64,000 nt of DNA from Gemmatimonadota bacterium (lineage in GTDB: Bacteria > Gemmatimonadota > Gemmatimonadetes > Gemmatimonadales > GWC2-71-9): contig QHUK01000014.1 in assembly GCA_003222085.1 (NCBI GenBank), positions 1 through 64,000 on the forward strand. Direction: 5' to 3'. The notes beneath the pieces are model-generated. The model had not been told where the DNA came from and searched no databases. It saw nothing but the letters and a program-made list of their open reading frames with translations. Every line of letters starts with the position of its first letter. The first letter of the stretch is position 1. Both the position numbers and the translations under genes were made by a program. Shown piece after piece: positions 40,034 through 49,097 of the stretch.

Positions 40034-40070
40034 AAAGTCTGGTGTCCTGCCGTTGGACGAGGGGCCAGCG
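40034..40070. repeat. 37-bp direct repeat copy 2 (duplicated 5' half of tRNA-Gln)
   Basis: Identical to 38851-38887; lacks the 3' half of the tRNA. Confidence 0.95.
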
Positions 40071-40263
40071 CGACGGCAAGAATCTGCATTGCGACCCCGT
40101 AAGACGTGGAAGCTCAGGATGCTGCGCTCCTACACGACGTCTCGGGTCAGGCGTTCTCGCCGGCCCTAACCTCCCCAGGGCCGACGTTGCGGCCGCACCA
40201 CAGTTGCGCTCACCAAACTGGAGTTGTACGGTAGTGTCGAACACCACCCGAGGAGGTGGGGCC

Positions 40264-40320
40264 GTGAATCAACAAGACGGCCACAAGCGAAGCGGTGCTC
40301 TCGCTCGCCTCGGCGAGTGA
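40264..40320 (+). CDS. Candidate 18-aa small ORF
   Basis: AGGAGGT (40251-40257), 6 nt, GTG: (M)NQQDGHKRSGALARLGE*; followed at once by a terminator. Confidence 0.35.
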   Translation: MNQQDGHKRSGALARLGE

Positions 40321-40325
40321 GCGCC

Positions 40326-40365
40326 AAGCCCCCGAGGGTCGGCTAGGGCCTCTCGGGGGCTTTTG
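40326..40365 (+). terminator. Rho-independent terminator
   Basis: aagcccccgag ggtcggctagggcct ctcgggggctttt: 9-11 bp GC-rich stem and T tract. Confidence 0.85.
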
Positions 40366-40381
40366 CTTGTCGGGGCGTCGT

Positions 40382-41011
40382 TCACGGCTCGAGCTCCACC
40401 CCCTGCGTCTGGCCGTGCTTGGTCTGCAGGTCGTACGCCCGATTCCGCGCGCGGCCATCCGCCACGATCCGCTCCGCCAGGCGCGTGGCCTCGTTCGCGA
40501 GGCCTTCACACGAGGTCCCGCGGAGCGGCGTCAGGGCGGTCATGAGCTCGCGCGCATTCCGCTCGGCGATCGTCCGGTGCCCCCCCTCGTGCACCCTCAC
40601 GTTCCGGAGGTAGGTCCGCCATGAGTCTTTCAGCCGTGCGGTCGCAGTCGCGGGAGGAGTCCAGCGCGGCAGGGTGACGGACACGTTGAGCGTAACCCGC
40701 ACGTCCTTCAGCGCGCAGCTGTCCCCTCGCTGCGCCGTGCCGTAGGCCCACTCGAGGCTCCAGACGGTCAGGGCGTCGTGCGAGGTGCCGCTCTCGTCCT
40801 TGGGGCCGAGCCGGCGGATCTGGTCCCGCAGCGCTCCGGCGCTCGATCCGTCGATATCGTAATATTGCTCGCGAGCCGTGATCGACGTGCGCAGCGCCGC
40901 GCGAGCGAGCGCAGCGGAATCGGCGGCCGGTGTGGGTGCAGACGCCATCTCGGGGGACGAGGACGCGCACGCACCGGTGAGCATCAGCGCCGCGAGTATC
41001 GGTGGTCGCAT
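40382..41011 (-). CDS. DUF922-type secreted Zn-dependent protease-like lipoprotein
   Basis: Lipobox LAALMLTGAC; YDIDGSSAGALRDQIRRLGP; VRVHEGGHRTIAERNAREL. Confidence 0.78.
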   Translation of the reverse strand: MRPPILAALMLTGACASSSPEMASAPTPAADSAALARAALRTSITAREQYYDIDGSSAGALRDQIRRLGPKDESGTSHDALTVWSLEWAYGTAQRGDSCALKDVRVTLNVSVTLPRWTPPATATARLKDSWRTYLRNVRVHEGGHRTIAERNARELMTALTPLRGTSCEGLANEATRLAERIVADGRARNRAYDLQTKHGQTQGVELEP

Positions 41012-41019
41012 GGCGGCGC

Positions 41020-41226
41020 TTACGCCAACGTGATGTCCTGCTCGATCACCAGATTCGTCGGCAACCCCTGGATCTCGAGCCGGGCTCGCGCCTTGAGGGT
41101 CTCGGTGCCCTTGAGCTTGCCGGCGCTCAACGCCGCGTCCACGCTCTTCTCGATCTCGCGCTGCGCGGTCACGCCGAAGTGCTTGAGGAACTTGCGGACG
41201 GACAGATTGAACGCTTGCTCGTTCAT
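41020..41226 (-). CDS. DUF6494-like small conserved protein
   Basis: MNEQAFNLSVRKFLKHFGVTAQREIEKSVDAALSAGKLKGTETLKARARLEI. Confidence 0.6.
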   Translation of the reverse strand: MNEQAFNLSVRKFLKHFGVTAQREIEKSVDAALSAGKLKGTETLKARARLEIQGLPTNLVIEQDITLA

Positions 41227-41480
41227 GGGGTCACCTTGAAGACTTGATCGTGCTGGCGGGTGCGGTCAGTGACCTGGATGGCGACCTCGTCGCCGGCCTT
41301 CGCTTGCGGGACCTTCTGATGGTTCACTTCCATCGAGGTGATCTGCTCCGTGAATTCGGTCGTGTGGCCGTGGAAGCGGATGCGGTCGCCGACCGCCAGC
41401 GTGCCCTCGGTCACGCGCACGACGGCCACGCTCGGCCCCTTGAAGTAGTGCACCACCGTCCCGATGAGTTGTTCGGGCAT
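41223..41480 (-). CDS. Translation elongation factor-like (EF-Tu domain 2-like) protein
   Basis: IGTVVHYFKGPSVAVVRVTEGTLAVGDRIRFHGHTTEFTEQITSMEVNHQKVPQAKAGDEVAIQV; RBS gggaggt; ATGA overlap. Confidence 0.8.
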   Translation of the reverse strand: MPEQLIGTVVHYFKGPSVAVVRVTEGTLAVGDRIRFHGHTTEFTEQITSMEVNHQKVPQAKAGDEVAIQVTDRTRQHDQVFKVTP

Positions 41481-41518
41481 CGCGACCTCCCCCAGAAAAG
41501 AAGCGGTCTCCTCGCTCG

Positions 41519-42430
41519 CTAGGGAAGGGGCTCCGGGCCTGGCGCTGCCGCCGCCCTGGTGGTCGTCTTGATCAGGCGCTGGTGCCGCTCGCCCAGCAGC
41601 ATGGCCGCCTCGTCCCGCAGCGCCGCGGTCGCGTAAATCGCGGCCACGGCGCTCCCCGAGCCGCAGAGCCGCACCCAGTACGGATGCGTTCCCGCCAGTC
41701 GCTCGTACAACGCGCGCAGCGGCGGATGCTTCCCGAAGACGGGGATTTCGAAGTCGTTTCCACCGAGTCGCCCGATGCTGCCCCACCCGGTGAACGCATC
41801 CGGGTCGAGCAGCAGCGGACCGCGCGGCGCGGGTTGCGGGTGCATGTCGTCCCACCAGCGGTACGCGTCGGGGGTGGCGACGGCGACTGGCGGGAGCGCC
41901 AGGGCGACGAGGACGGGCGCAGTCGGCGGGGCGGGAACCCGGAACAGCCGCTCGCCCCGGCCCCACCCCAGCGCCGCCGGCGCGCCGCTCGCGAAGAACG
42001 CGACATCGGCGCCGAGCCGCGTGGCTAAGTGGAGCAGCTCGTGGCGGGGGACCGCGTTGCCGGCGAGCGCGTTCACCGCGTGCAGCGCGGCCGCCGCGTC
42101 GCTCGATCCACCGCCGAGGCCCGAGCGCACGGGAATTCGCTTGGTCAGCTCGAGCGCGACGCCGAACTTGTGCCCGGTCGCCTCCAGGACGGCGCGCGCG
42201 GCGCGCACGGCGAGGTTCTGCTCCGGCGGGCCCAGGTCGTCGGGGCCGTGCACGGTGAGCTCGACTCCGCTCGTCGTGCGCGTCACCACCAGCTCGTCCG
42301 CCTGCTCGAGCAAGGCGAACGCGGTCTCGATCTGGTGATAGCCCGCCGGCGCTTCGCGCGCGAGAATGCGCAGCAGGAGATTGAGTTTGGCGTGCGCCGC
42401 GATGCGGACCCGCTCAGCGGAAGCCGCCAC
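41519..42430 (-). CDS. ispE: 4-diphosphocytidyl-2-C-methyl-D-erythritol kinase
   Basis: AHAKLNLLLRILAREAPAGYHQIETAF; IPVRSGLGGGSSDAAAALHAVNAL. Confidence 0.93.
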   Translation of the reverse strand: MAASAERVRIAAHAKLNLLLRILAREAPAGYHQIETAFALLEQADELVVTRTTSGVELTVHGPDDLGPPEQNLAVRAARAVLEATGHKFGVALELTKRIPVRSGLGGGSSDAAAALHAVNALAGNAVPRHELLHLATRLGADVAFFASGAPAALGWGRGERLFRVPAPPTAPVLVALALPPVAVATPDAYRWWDDMHPQPAPRGPLLLDPDAFTGWGSIGRLGGNDFEIPVFGKHPPLRALYERLAGTHPYWVRLCGSGSAVAAIYATAALRDEAAMLLGERHQRLIKTTTRAAAAPGPEPLP

Positions 42431-42433
42431 GGA

Positions 42434-43426
42434 TCAATCTTCCGCCGCGGCCGCGCTGCGCAGCTCGGCGAGGTGCAGCCGCATCCGCGAGAGCGAGGCG
42501 AGTCCGAGCAGGGTGATCGGAAAGAAGGTGCCGATGTGGTAGGCCACCGCGTAGCTCACCGCCCGGGTCGCATCCACGCCGTAGATCGCGAGCGTGCCGC
42601 GCGTCGCCGCCTCGAACACGCCGACGAACCCCGGGGAGGACGGCAACGCGACCCCGAACCCGATCACCCCCTGCAACAGGAAGGCACCCTCGGCCGGCAC
42701 TCCCAGCCCGAAGGCGCGGAAGCACACGGCGAACGATGCGGCGTTCACGAGCCACAGCAGGAGCGACCATGCGACCACGCCGAGGAAGCGGCCCGGGCGC
42801 TTCAGGACGTCGAGCCCCGCCACGAGCCCCTCGGCCAGGTGGGTGACGCGATCGGCGAGCCGCGCCGGAAGCACCGCGTGCGCCACGCGGCCGAGCAACG
42901 CAATCCATGCGGCCGGACGGTGGACCACGAGCAGCGCCAGGAGCAGGATTCCCGCGAACATCGCGGCGCCCGCGGTCGCCAGGCCCGCGAGCCGCACCCC
43001 GCCGATCATCGCGTCGCGCGGGAATGAGGGGACGACGAGGGCCACCGTGAACAGTCCGACCAGCAACAACCCGTCGAACACCCGTTCCACCGCGATCGAA
43101 GCGAGGGCGGTGGTGAACCGCACCGGGAGCGCCTGGCGCGCCGCATACGCGCGCGCGAGCTCGCCGGCCCGCACCGGGAGCAGATTGTTGGCCATGAATC
43201 CGATCGCCGTGGCGTGCCACAGCGAGCCGAGCGGCAGCGGGCTGCCGCCCGTACCGCGTAGGATCAGCCGCCACCGGATGGCTCGCAACGGGAAGGTGCA
43301 CGTGGCGAGCGCGATCGTCTCCAGCATGAGCCAGGGGTTGGCACGGCGCAGGTGATCGATCAGCGCGCGGGCATCTACGCCGTGCAGCGCCCAGGCGAGG
43401 AGCCCGAGGGTGACCACGAGCCCCAC
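42434..43426 (-). CDS. Lysylphosphatidylglycerol synthetase/flippase-like integral membrane protein
   Basis: Polytopic; LRAIRWRLILRG, GFMANNLLPVRAGELARAYAA, GFGVALPSSPGFVGVFEAA; start approximate. Confidence 0.82.
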   Translation of the reverse strand: MGLVVTLGLLAWALHGVDARALIDHLRRANPWLMLETIALATCTFPLRAIRWRLILRGTGGSPLPLGSLWHATAIGFMANNLLPVRAGELARAYAARQALPVRFTTALASIAVERVFDGLLLVGLFTVALVVPSFPRDAMIGGVRLAGLATAGAAMFAGILLLALLVVHRPAAWIALLGRVAHAVLPARLADRVTHLAEGLVAGLDVLKRPGRFLGVVAWSLLLWLVNAASFAVCFRAFGLGVPAEGAFLLQGVIGFGVALPSSPGFVGVFEAATRGTLAIYGVDATRAVSYAVAYHIGTFFPITLLGLASLSRMRLHLAELRSAAAAED

Positions 43427-43463
43427 GAGCCACGCCTGTCTCCAGCGCGAGGCCGAGGCGCGC

Positions 43464-45191
43464 CTAGGGGCTGGGCTCGAGGGCGAGGGCAACGAGATCG
43501 CAGACTTCTTCGACGAGCTCGCGGAGCGCCTCGCCTGAGGTCTGCTTGGCCGCCGCGCGCAGCTCCTGGGCCCGGCTGAGCGCGCGCTCGCCTCGGTACA
43601 ACAGGGCCCGCACGTCCACGGCCGACGGCGCGGGAGCCGGGAGCCCTGACGGAGTCCCAGACGGTCCCGGGGGGCCGGGAGCAGGGGCGACTGGTGCGCT
43701 CTGGGCGCCGCCAACGAGCTCCGCGAGCGACGCCGCCCCGATCCCTCCCTCCGCCAGCCGCTGGTACGCGGCCCAAGACCCGACGAGGTCGGGCGTTTCG
43801 GATATCACCGGCTCGACGCGAGGCGCGGGGGCGGGGGCGGGGGCGGGGGGGGGAGCGGCTCTCTCTACGGGAACCACCGGTGCCGCGCGCGGCGGCGGTG
43901 GCGGCGCGGGACGCGGGCCGGGAGAGAGCGGGGGAGCAGCCGCAGGAGCGCCCGGCTGGATGCCGCGGAGGGCCGCGGTGAGGGCGTCGAGCTCGGTCGC
44001 GAGCGCTTCTTCGTCGCCCGTGCTCGAGCGGGCGAGCAGGTCGCCCGCGCGCCGCAGCTCGGCGGCGAACGCGGCCGGGCTGCTCACGGCGATCCCCGAC
44101 GCCACCGCTTCGCGCGCGGCCGCGGCGAAATGAGCCGCGCGGTCGGCGAGCACGCCGCCGCCCGCGTTCGCGAGCGCCCGGAACGTGCTGCCGAGCGTGT
44201 GGGCTCGCAGCTCCCGCTGGGTGGCGGACGGCGCGCGCTCGAGCGAGTCGGCCGCCTGGCGGAGGTGCTCACCATGGCTCACGAGCTCCAGCTTGCCGAG
44301 CGTGGACGGACGCGCCGCGGGGACGCCGCGCTGTACGATGTGAGGACCGGAGTCGCTGTAATAGAGGGAGCCAATCGAGACGGCGTCCGGCTCGCTTTCC
44401 ATGAACTTCACCAGCAGGCCGGCGAACTGCCGGAAGTCGGCTCCGTCGGGGTCGGGTCGACCGCGCTCGGCGACTTCGCGGGCGGCGCGCGCGATCGCGC
44501 TCCCGGCGACCTGGAACAGCTCGCCCACGTTGGCCGGGGGCTCGAGTCCGGAGCCCGACAGCTCGCCGATAGCGCGCTCGATGCCCTCCAGGAGGTCCGG
44601 GAGCGGCGGCAGGTCGGTGAGCGCGGCGAGCCCGCGCAACGGCTGGAGCGCGCGCACGACGTGCTGGAGCGGATCGTGCGCCAGCGGATTGGCCCGCAGC
44701 GCCTGCGCCGCGCGCTCCAGCGCGCCCGCGATCGCCGCGCCCTCGCGCGCCACGAACGCCCGCGCGCCCGCATCGAGCCCCAGGGCCTCCACCGCGCGGA
44801 TCTGGGCCGACGGACGGCCCGCGAGCTGCTCGAGCTGCTGGGCCAGCGCCTCGGCCTTCGCGGTGTCGGCTTCGGTCCAGCTACCCGCCCGGCGCACGAA
44901 GATCTTCAAGTCGTCCACGCCGCGGAGGGCGAGCTGTTGCGTTTGGGGATCCCAGGCGCGCCGTCCTTCGCGCACCGCGCGCGCCACGGCCTCGAGCCCG
45001 GCGGCGGTGCGCGCGATCGCGGGCTGGCTCGCCATGAGGGCGCTGCCGCGCAGCGCCCGAGCGAGCCGCACGATCTCGTCGGCGCTGGGGCTCGAGCCCT
45101 TGGCCAGCAGGCCGTCGAGCCGCTCGAGATACTCCCCCGCCTCGAGGGCGAAGAAGTCGGACATCCCGAGGGGCTTCTGGGACTCGGTCAT
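43464..45191 (-). CDS. Hpt-domain-containing regulatory protein
   Basis: MSDFFALEAGEYLERLDGLLAKGS...IVRLARALRGSALMASQPAIARTAAGLEAVAR; Pro/Ala-rich linker. Confidence 0.6.
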   Translation of the reverse strand: MTESQKPLGMSDFFALEAGEYLERLDGLLAKGSSPSADEIVRLARALRGSALMASQPAIARTAAGLEAVARAVREGRRAWDPQTQQLALRGVDDLKIFVRRAGSWTEADTAKAEALAQQLEQLAGRPSAQIRAVEALGLDAGARAFVAREGAAIAGALERAAQALRANPLAHDPLQHVVRALQPLRGLAALTDLPPLPDLLEGIERAIGELSGSGLEPPANVGELFQVAGSAIARAAREVAERGRPDPDGADFRQFAGLLVKFMESEPDAVSIGSLYYSDSGPHIVQRGVPAARPSTLGKLELVSHGEHLRQAADSLERAPSATQRELRAHTLGSTFRALANAGGGVLADRAAHFAAAAREAVASGIAVSSPAAFAAELRRAGDLLARSSTGDEEALATELDALTAALRGIQPGAPAAAPPLSPGPRPAPPPPPRAAPVVPVERAAPPPAPAPAPAPRVEPVISETPDLVGSWAAYQRLAEGGIGAASLAELVGGAQSAPVAPAPGPPGPSGTPSGLPAPAPSAVDVRALLYRGERALSRAQELRAAAKQTSGEALRELVEEVCDLVALALEPSP

Positions 45192-45203
45192 AGGGCTACC
45201 AAG

Positions 45204-45923
45204 CTAAGGCCTCCTGGCCTCATCGACCAACTGCCGCATGCGCCGCACCGCTTCTTCCATGCCCAGGAAGATCGCGTGGCTCACGATCGAATGTCCGATG
45301 TTCAGCTCCTCGATGTCCCGGAGGGCGGCGACGGGCTGGACGTTGTCGTAGGTCAGACCGTGCCCCGCGTGCACCGCCAGGCTGCGCCCGCGGGCGTGGG
45401 CCGCCGCGCGTTCCAGCGCGCGCAGTGCGGCATCGCTCTTCCGCCACGAGCGAGCGTAGCGGCCGGTGTGCAGCTCGACCGCGGCGACCCCGAGCGCGGC
45501 GGCGCGATCGATGGCGCCCGGGTCGGGGTCGATGAAGAGACTGACGCGAATGCCGGCCGCGGTGAGGCGCGCGATGGCCGTCCGGATCTTGGGAGTGGCG
45601 CCGCCGAGCGCGAGGCCGCCTTCGGTCGTGATCTCCTGGCGCCGCTCGGGGACGAGCGTCGCCTGGAAGGGCTTCAGGCGGCCGGCGATCCGCACGATCT
45701 CGGGCGCCGCGCCGAGCTCGAGATTGAGTACCGTGCGCACGGCGGTGCGGAGCGCGCGGACGTCGGCGTCCTGGATGTGGCGACGGTCCTCGCGCAGGTG
45801 CACGGTGATGCCGTCGGCGCCGCCCCGCTCGGCCGCCGCCGCGGCGCGCACGGGATCGGGCTCGTCCGTGCGGCGCGCCTCGCGCACCGTCGCGACGTGA
45901 TCAATGTTGACGTAGAGCCGCAT
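45204..45923 (-). CDS. pdxJ: Pyridoxine 5'-phosphate synthase
   Basis: [55 protein letters not shown]. Confidence 0.96.
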   Translation of the reverse strand: MRLYVNIDHVATVREARRTDEPDPVRAAAAAERGGADGITVHLREDRRHIQDADVRALRTAVRTVLNLELGAAPEIVRIAGRLKPFQATLVPERRQEITTEGGLALGGATPKIRTAIARLTAAGIRVSLFIDPDPGAIDRAAALGVAAVELHTGRYARSWRKSDAALRALERAAAHARGRSLAVHAGHGLTYDNVQPVAALRDIEELNIGHSIVSHAIFLGMEEAVRRMRQLVDEARRP

Positions 45924-45969
45924 GCCGTCTTACCTTCGGTTCACTCCGCCCACACTCGAGGTACCGCTC

Positions 45970-46416
45970 GTGAGACCACGACTGACCGTGCTCGTCGCGC
46001 TGGGCTGCCTCGCGTGCGGTGGCGGCGCCGGCCCGGGAAAGCTCGCACCGCAGTCGCCGCAGGAGACGCTCGCGCAGTTCATGTCGGCGGTCAAGGACAA
46101 CAACATCGAACGGATGGGCACGCTGTGGGGCTCGGAGCGCGGCCCCGCGACGAGCTGGATGAAATCCGACCAGCTCCGGGAACGCCTCTCGGTGGTCCAA
46201 AAGTACGTGGATCACGCGGGCTACCGCGTGATCGAAGGGCCCCTCGCGGTGCCAGGGCACGACAACTTGAAAAGCTTCCGCGTCGAGCTGCAGCGGCAGG
46301 GAGGCTGCACGGTCGTGTTTCCGGTCGATCTCGTGCGGACCAAGAGCGGCGGCTGGGTGGTGAACGACGTGCACCTGGGGAGCATTCCCACGCCGGGGAC
46401 GGCGTGCCGGCAGTGA
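45970..46416 (+). CDS. Hypothetical lipoprotein
   Basis: VRPRLTVLVALGCLACGGGAG lipobox; SPQETLAQFMSAVKDNNIERMGTLWGSERG. Confidence 0.6.
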   Translation: MRPRLTVLVALGCLACGGGAGPGKLAPQSPQETLAQFMSAVKDNNIERMGTLWGSERGPATSWMKSDQLRERLSVVQKYVDHAGYRVIEGPLAVPGHDNLKSFRVELQRQGGCTVVFPVDLVRTKSGGWVVNDVHLGSIPTPGTACRQ

Positions 46417-46450
46417 GCGAGGGGAACGTTTCGGCCGGGTGGCGCGTTTG

Positions 46451-46849
46451 TTACTCGGTGAGCTCCAGCAAGATGCCGGCCGTCGTCTTCGGATGCAGGA
46501 AGGCGATGCGTCGACCGCCGGCGCCGCGCCGCGGCACCTCGTCGACGAGACGATACCCCGCCGCCCGGCAGCGCTCGAGCGCCTGGTCCAGATCCGGCAC
46601 GCGGTAGCAGACATGATGGATGCCCGGCCCGCGTTTGGCGAGAAACTTCGCCACCGGGCCGTTCGGATCGCGGGGCTCGAGCAGCTCGACCTGGACGTCG
46701 CCGAAGGACAAGGGGACGATCGTCGCGCCGTCGGCCGTCTCGGGGCGCCCCGGCTGGAGGCCGAGGACGTCTCGGTAGAAGCCGAGGGCGGCGTCGATGG
46801 ATGGAACGGCGATGCCGACGTGAGCGACGCGGGCGCGTGACTCGGTCAT
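46451..46849 (-). CDS. mce: Methylmalonyl-CoA epimerase (VOC family)
   Basis: VAHVGIAVPSIDAALGFYRDVLGLQ; GPGIHHVCYRVPDLDQALERCRAAGYRL; AFLHPKTTAGILLELTE. Confidence 0.92.
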   Translation of the reverse strand: MTESRARVAHVGIAVPSIDAALGFYRDVLGLQPGRPETADGATIVPLSFGDVQVELLEPRDPNGPVAKFLAKRGPGIHHVCYRVPDLDQALERCRAAGYRLVDEVPRRGAGGRRIAFLHPKTTAGILLELTE

Positions 46850-46894
46850 GACGCCCGTCAACATAACGATTGCACGAGAGGGAGTGGAGAGGTC

Positions 46895-47227
46895 ATGGCA
46901 GCGGAGAATCTCACGGCCGTCACGGATGCCACGTTCGGGTTGGAGGTCGAGCAGCACCAGGGGCTCACGATCGTGGACTTCTGGGCCACGTGGTGCGGGC
47001 CGTGTCACATGGTGGCGCCGATCCTGGACCAGCTGGCGGGAGAGTATCAGGGCAAGCTGAAGGTGGCCAAGGTGGACGTGGACGCCAATCAGAAGACGGC
47101 GATGCGCTTTAACGTTCGCTCGATACCGAGTATTCTATTCTTCAAGGACGGGCGGCACGTGGATACGCTGGTGGGCGCGTACCCGAAGCCGGTCTTCGTG
47201 CAGAAGATCCAGCAGCATCTGTCGTAG
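46895..47227 (+). CDS. trxA: Thioredoxin
   Basis: LTIVDFWATWCGPCHMVAPILDQLAGEYQGKLKVAKVDVD. Confidence 0.96.
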   Translation: MAAENLTAVTDATFGLEVEQHQGLTIVDFWATWCGPCHMVAPILDQLAGEYQGKLKVAKVDVDANQKTAMRFNVRSIPSILFFKDGRHVDTLVGAYPKPVFVQKIQQHLS

Positions 47228-47245
47228 CATCCTCCGCGGAGGACC

Positions 47246-48262
47246 ATGCGCGCGAGCACCGCTCGCCTGATGAATTCGCCGGTTCGCCTCGCGGACCTGA
47301 CGTTCCCGCAGGTGAACCGGCTGATTCATCGCACCCGCCTCGCCTTCATCCACCTCGACAACCTCCTCGCCTTCGGCAAACGCGACCGGGACGGCCGCGT
47401 CGACGGCTACATCACGGCCTATCTCCCGGACGAATGCCTGCTGCTGTTTTTCCGCAAGGGCGAGGCGGTGAACGCCGCGTCCCTGCACACCACCGGGCGA
47501 CACGTCATCACCATCACGGAAGCGCTGAAGCGCATGCGCGCCGAAGTCGAGCGCGGGGAGCTCGCCTACTCGGCCGCGCCGATGGAGCAGCTCGCCTGGA
47601 TGTATCAGTCGTGCGCGATCCCGGTCGAGATGCGCACCGTGGATGCGTCACAGCCGGGCGCGTTCTTTGCCGGGTTCGCGCGGGACAAGACCAGCGGGAT
47701 CCTGGAGCTGACGTCGAACGCGCACGTGTCGTACGTGCGGTTCGACGGCGGACGCTACCACAGCGGCTACTTCTGCGACAAGCCGGAGGTGATGGCCATT
47801 CCGAAGTTTCTCGAATCACAGTTCCACCCCGGCGCCGGCGGGCAAACGCCCGTGCTCACGGCAGCCGTGTTCCCGTACGTCGCCGACCTGCCGCAGCAGG
47901 CGCCCAACGCCCTCATCAACACCTACCGCGAGCTGTACTGGCGCATCGTCGATGAGGTGGACAAGGAGTTTCCGGGCGAGGCGAAGCGCCGGGCACAGAA
48001 GGTGAGCGCCGGCATCGTGGATGCCCACAAGGCCATCACGATCCTCTCGGCGCCGCGCGGGACCGATACGCCGGACTCGGTGGTGCAGCCGGAGGAGCTG
48101 TCCAATGCGCTCACGGATTGGTCGCTCCAGCTGCTCGAGGGCGTCGAGGTGATGATGCCGGGGACGGCGCCCAAGATCCTGCGCGAGGCGACGCGCGAGC
48201 ACCGCTACGTCCTGCAGTCGGCGGGTTACTACGGTCGTCTGCCGTGGCCCGTGTCGTGGTGA
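47246..48262 (+). CDS. Conserved hypothetical protein
   Basis: Long non-repetitive ORF with in-phase neighbours; family not recognised by eye. Confidence 0.6.
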   Translation: MRASTARLMNSPVRLADLTFPQVNRLIHRTRLAFIHLDNLLAFGKRDRDGRVDGYITAYLPDECLLLFFRKGEAVNAASLHTTGRHVITITEALKRMRAEVERGELAYSAAPMEQLAWMYQSCAIPVEMRTVDASQPGAFFAGFARDKTSGILELTSNAHVSYVRFDGGRYHSGYFCDKPEVMAIPKFLESQFHPGAGGQTPVLTAAVFPYVADLPQQAPNALINTYRELYWRIVDEVDKEFPGEAKRRAQKVSAGIVDAHKAITILSAPRGTDTPDSVVQPEELSNALTDWSLQLLEGVEVMMPGTAPKILREATREHRYVLQSAGYYGRLPWPVSW

Positions 48263-48263
48263 G

Positions 48264-49097
48264 ATGGCCGGCACCCTGTACGTCGTGGCGACGCCGTTGG
48301 GCAACCTCGAGGACCTCTCCCCGCGCGCGGCCGCGACCCTGACGCGCGCGGCGGCGGTCGCGGCCGAGGACACGCGCCACACCAAGCCGCTGCTCGCCCA
48401 CGTCGGCTCCCGCGCCGAGCTCATCAGCTTCCATGCGCACTCGAGCGACGCGGCGCTGCGCCGAATCCTGCATCTGCTGGCGAGCGGTAAGGATGTGGCG
48501 CTCGTGACGGACGCGGGGACGCCGACGGTGAGCGACCCGGGCGCCCGGCTCGTCGCCGCCGCGCGGGAGCGTGACGTCCCCGTGGTCAGCGTCCCGGGGC
48601 CGACAGCCGTGGCGGCCGCGTTGTCGGTCTCGGGACTCGGCGCCGATCGCTACCTGTTCCTGGGCTTCGTCCCCCGCAAGGGCGCGGAGCGGCGGCGGCT
48701 GCTCGACGTGGTCGCGAAGAGCGAGTGGACGGTGGTGCTGTTCGAGGCGCCGCCGCGCGTGGCCGAGCTGCTTGAGGACCTCGCGGCGGCGTGCGGCGCG
48801 GAGCGACCCGCGGCCGTGGCGCGCGAGCTGACCAAGCTGTTCGAAGAGACCCGCGCCGGGACCTTGGCCGAGCTCGCGGGTTACTACGCCGAAGCGCCCG
48901 CCCGCGGCGAGGTGACGGTGATGGTGGCCGGCACCGGCAAGCCCGCGCGGGAGGAGCGCGCGTCGCCCCCCGACCCCGAGGCGCGGGCTCGCGCGCTGCT
49001 GGCCCAGGGGATGACGCGCCGCGACGTGGCCGAGCAGCTCGCGGTGGAGACGGGACTCACGCGCAATACGGCGTATCGGTTGGTGAACGAGCTGTGA
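48264..49097 (+). CDS. rsmI: 16S rRNA (cytidine(1402)-2'-O)-methyltransferase
   Basis: LYVVATPLGNLEDLSPRAAATLTRAAAVAAEDTRHTKPLL; ALVTDAGTPTVSDPGARLV; FEAPPRVAELL. Confidence 0.95.
   Translation: MAGTLYVVATPLGNLEDLSPRAAATLTRAAAVAAEDTRHTKPLLAHVGSRAELISFHAHSSDAALRRILHLLASGKDVALVTDAGTPTVSDPGARLVAAARERDVPVVSVPGPTAVAAALSVSGLGADRYLFLGFVPRKGAERRRLLDVVAKSEWTVVLFEAPPRVAELLEDLAAACGAERPAAVARELTKLFEETRAGTLAELAGYYAEAPARGEVTVMVAGTGKPAREERASPPDPEARARALLAQGMTRRDVAEQLAVETGLTRNTAYRLVNEL

Noticed and set aside
44130-46607. 825-aa + strand ORF
   Set aside because: Covers the Hpt gene and pdxJ on the other strand and the lipoprotein; no domain features; high-GC shadow ORF.
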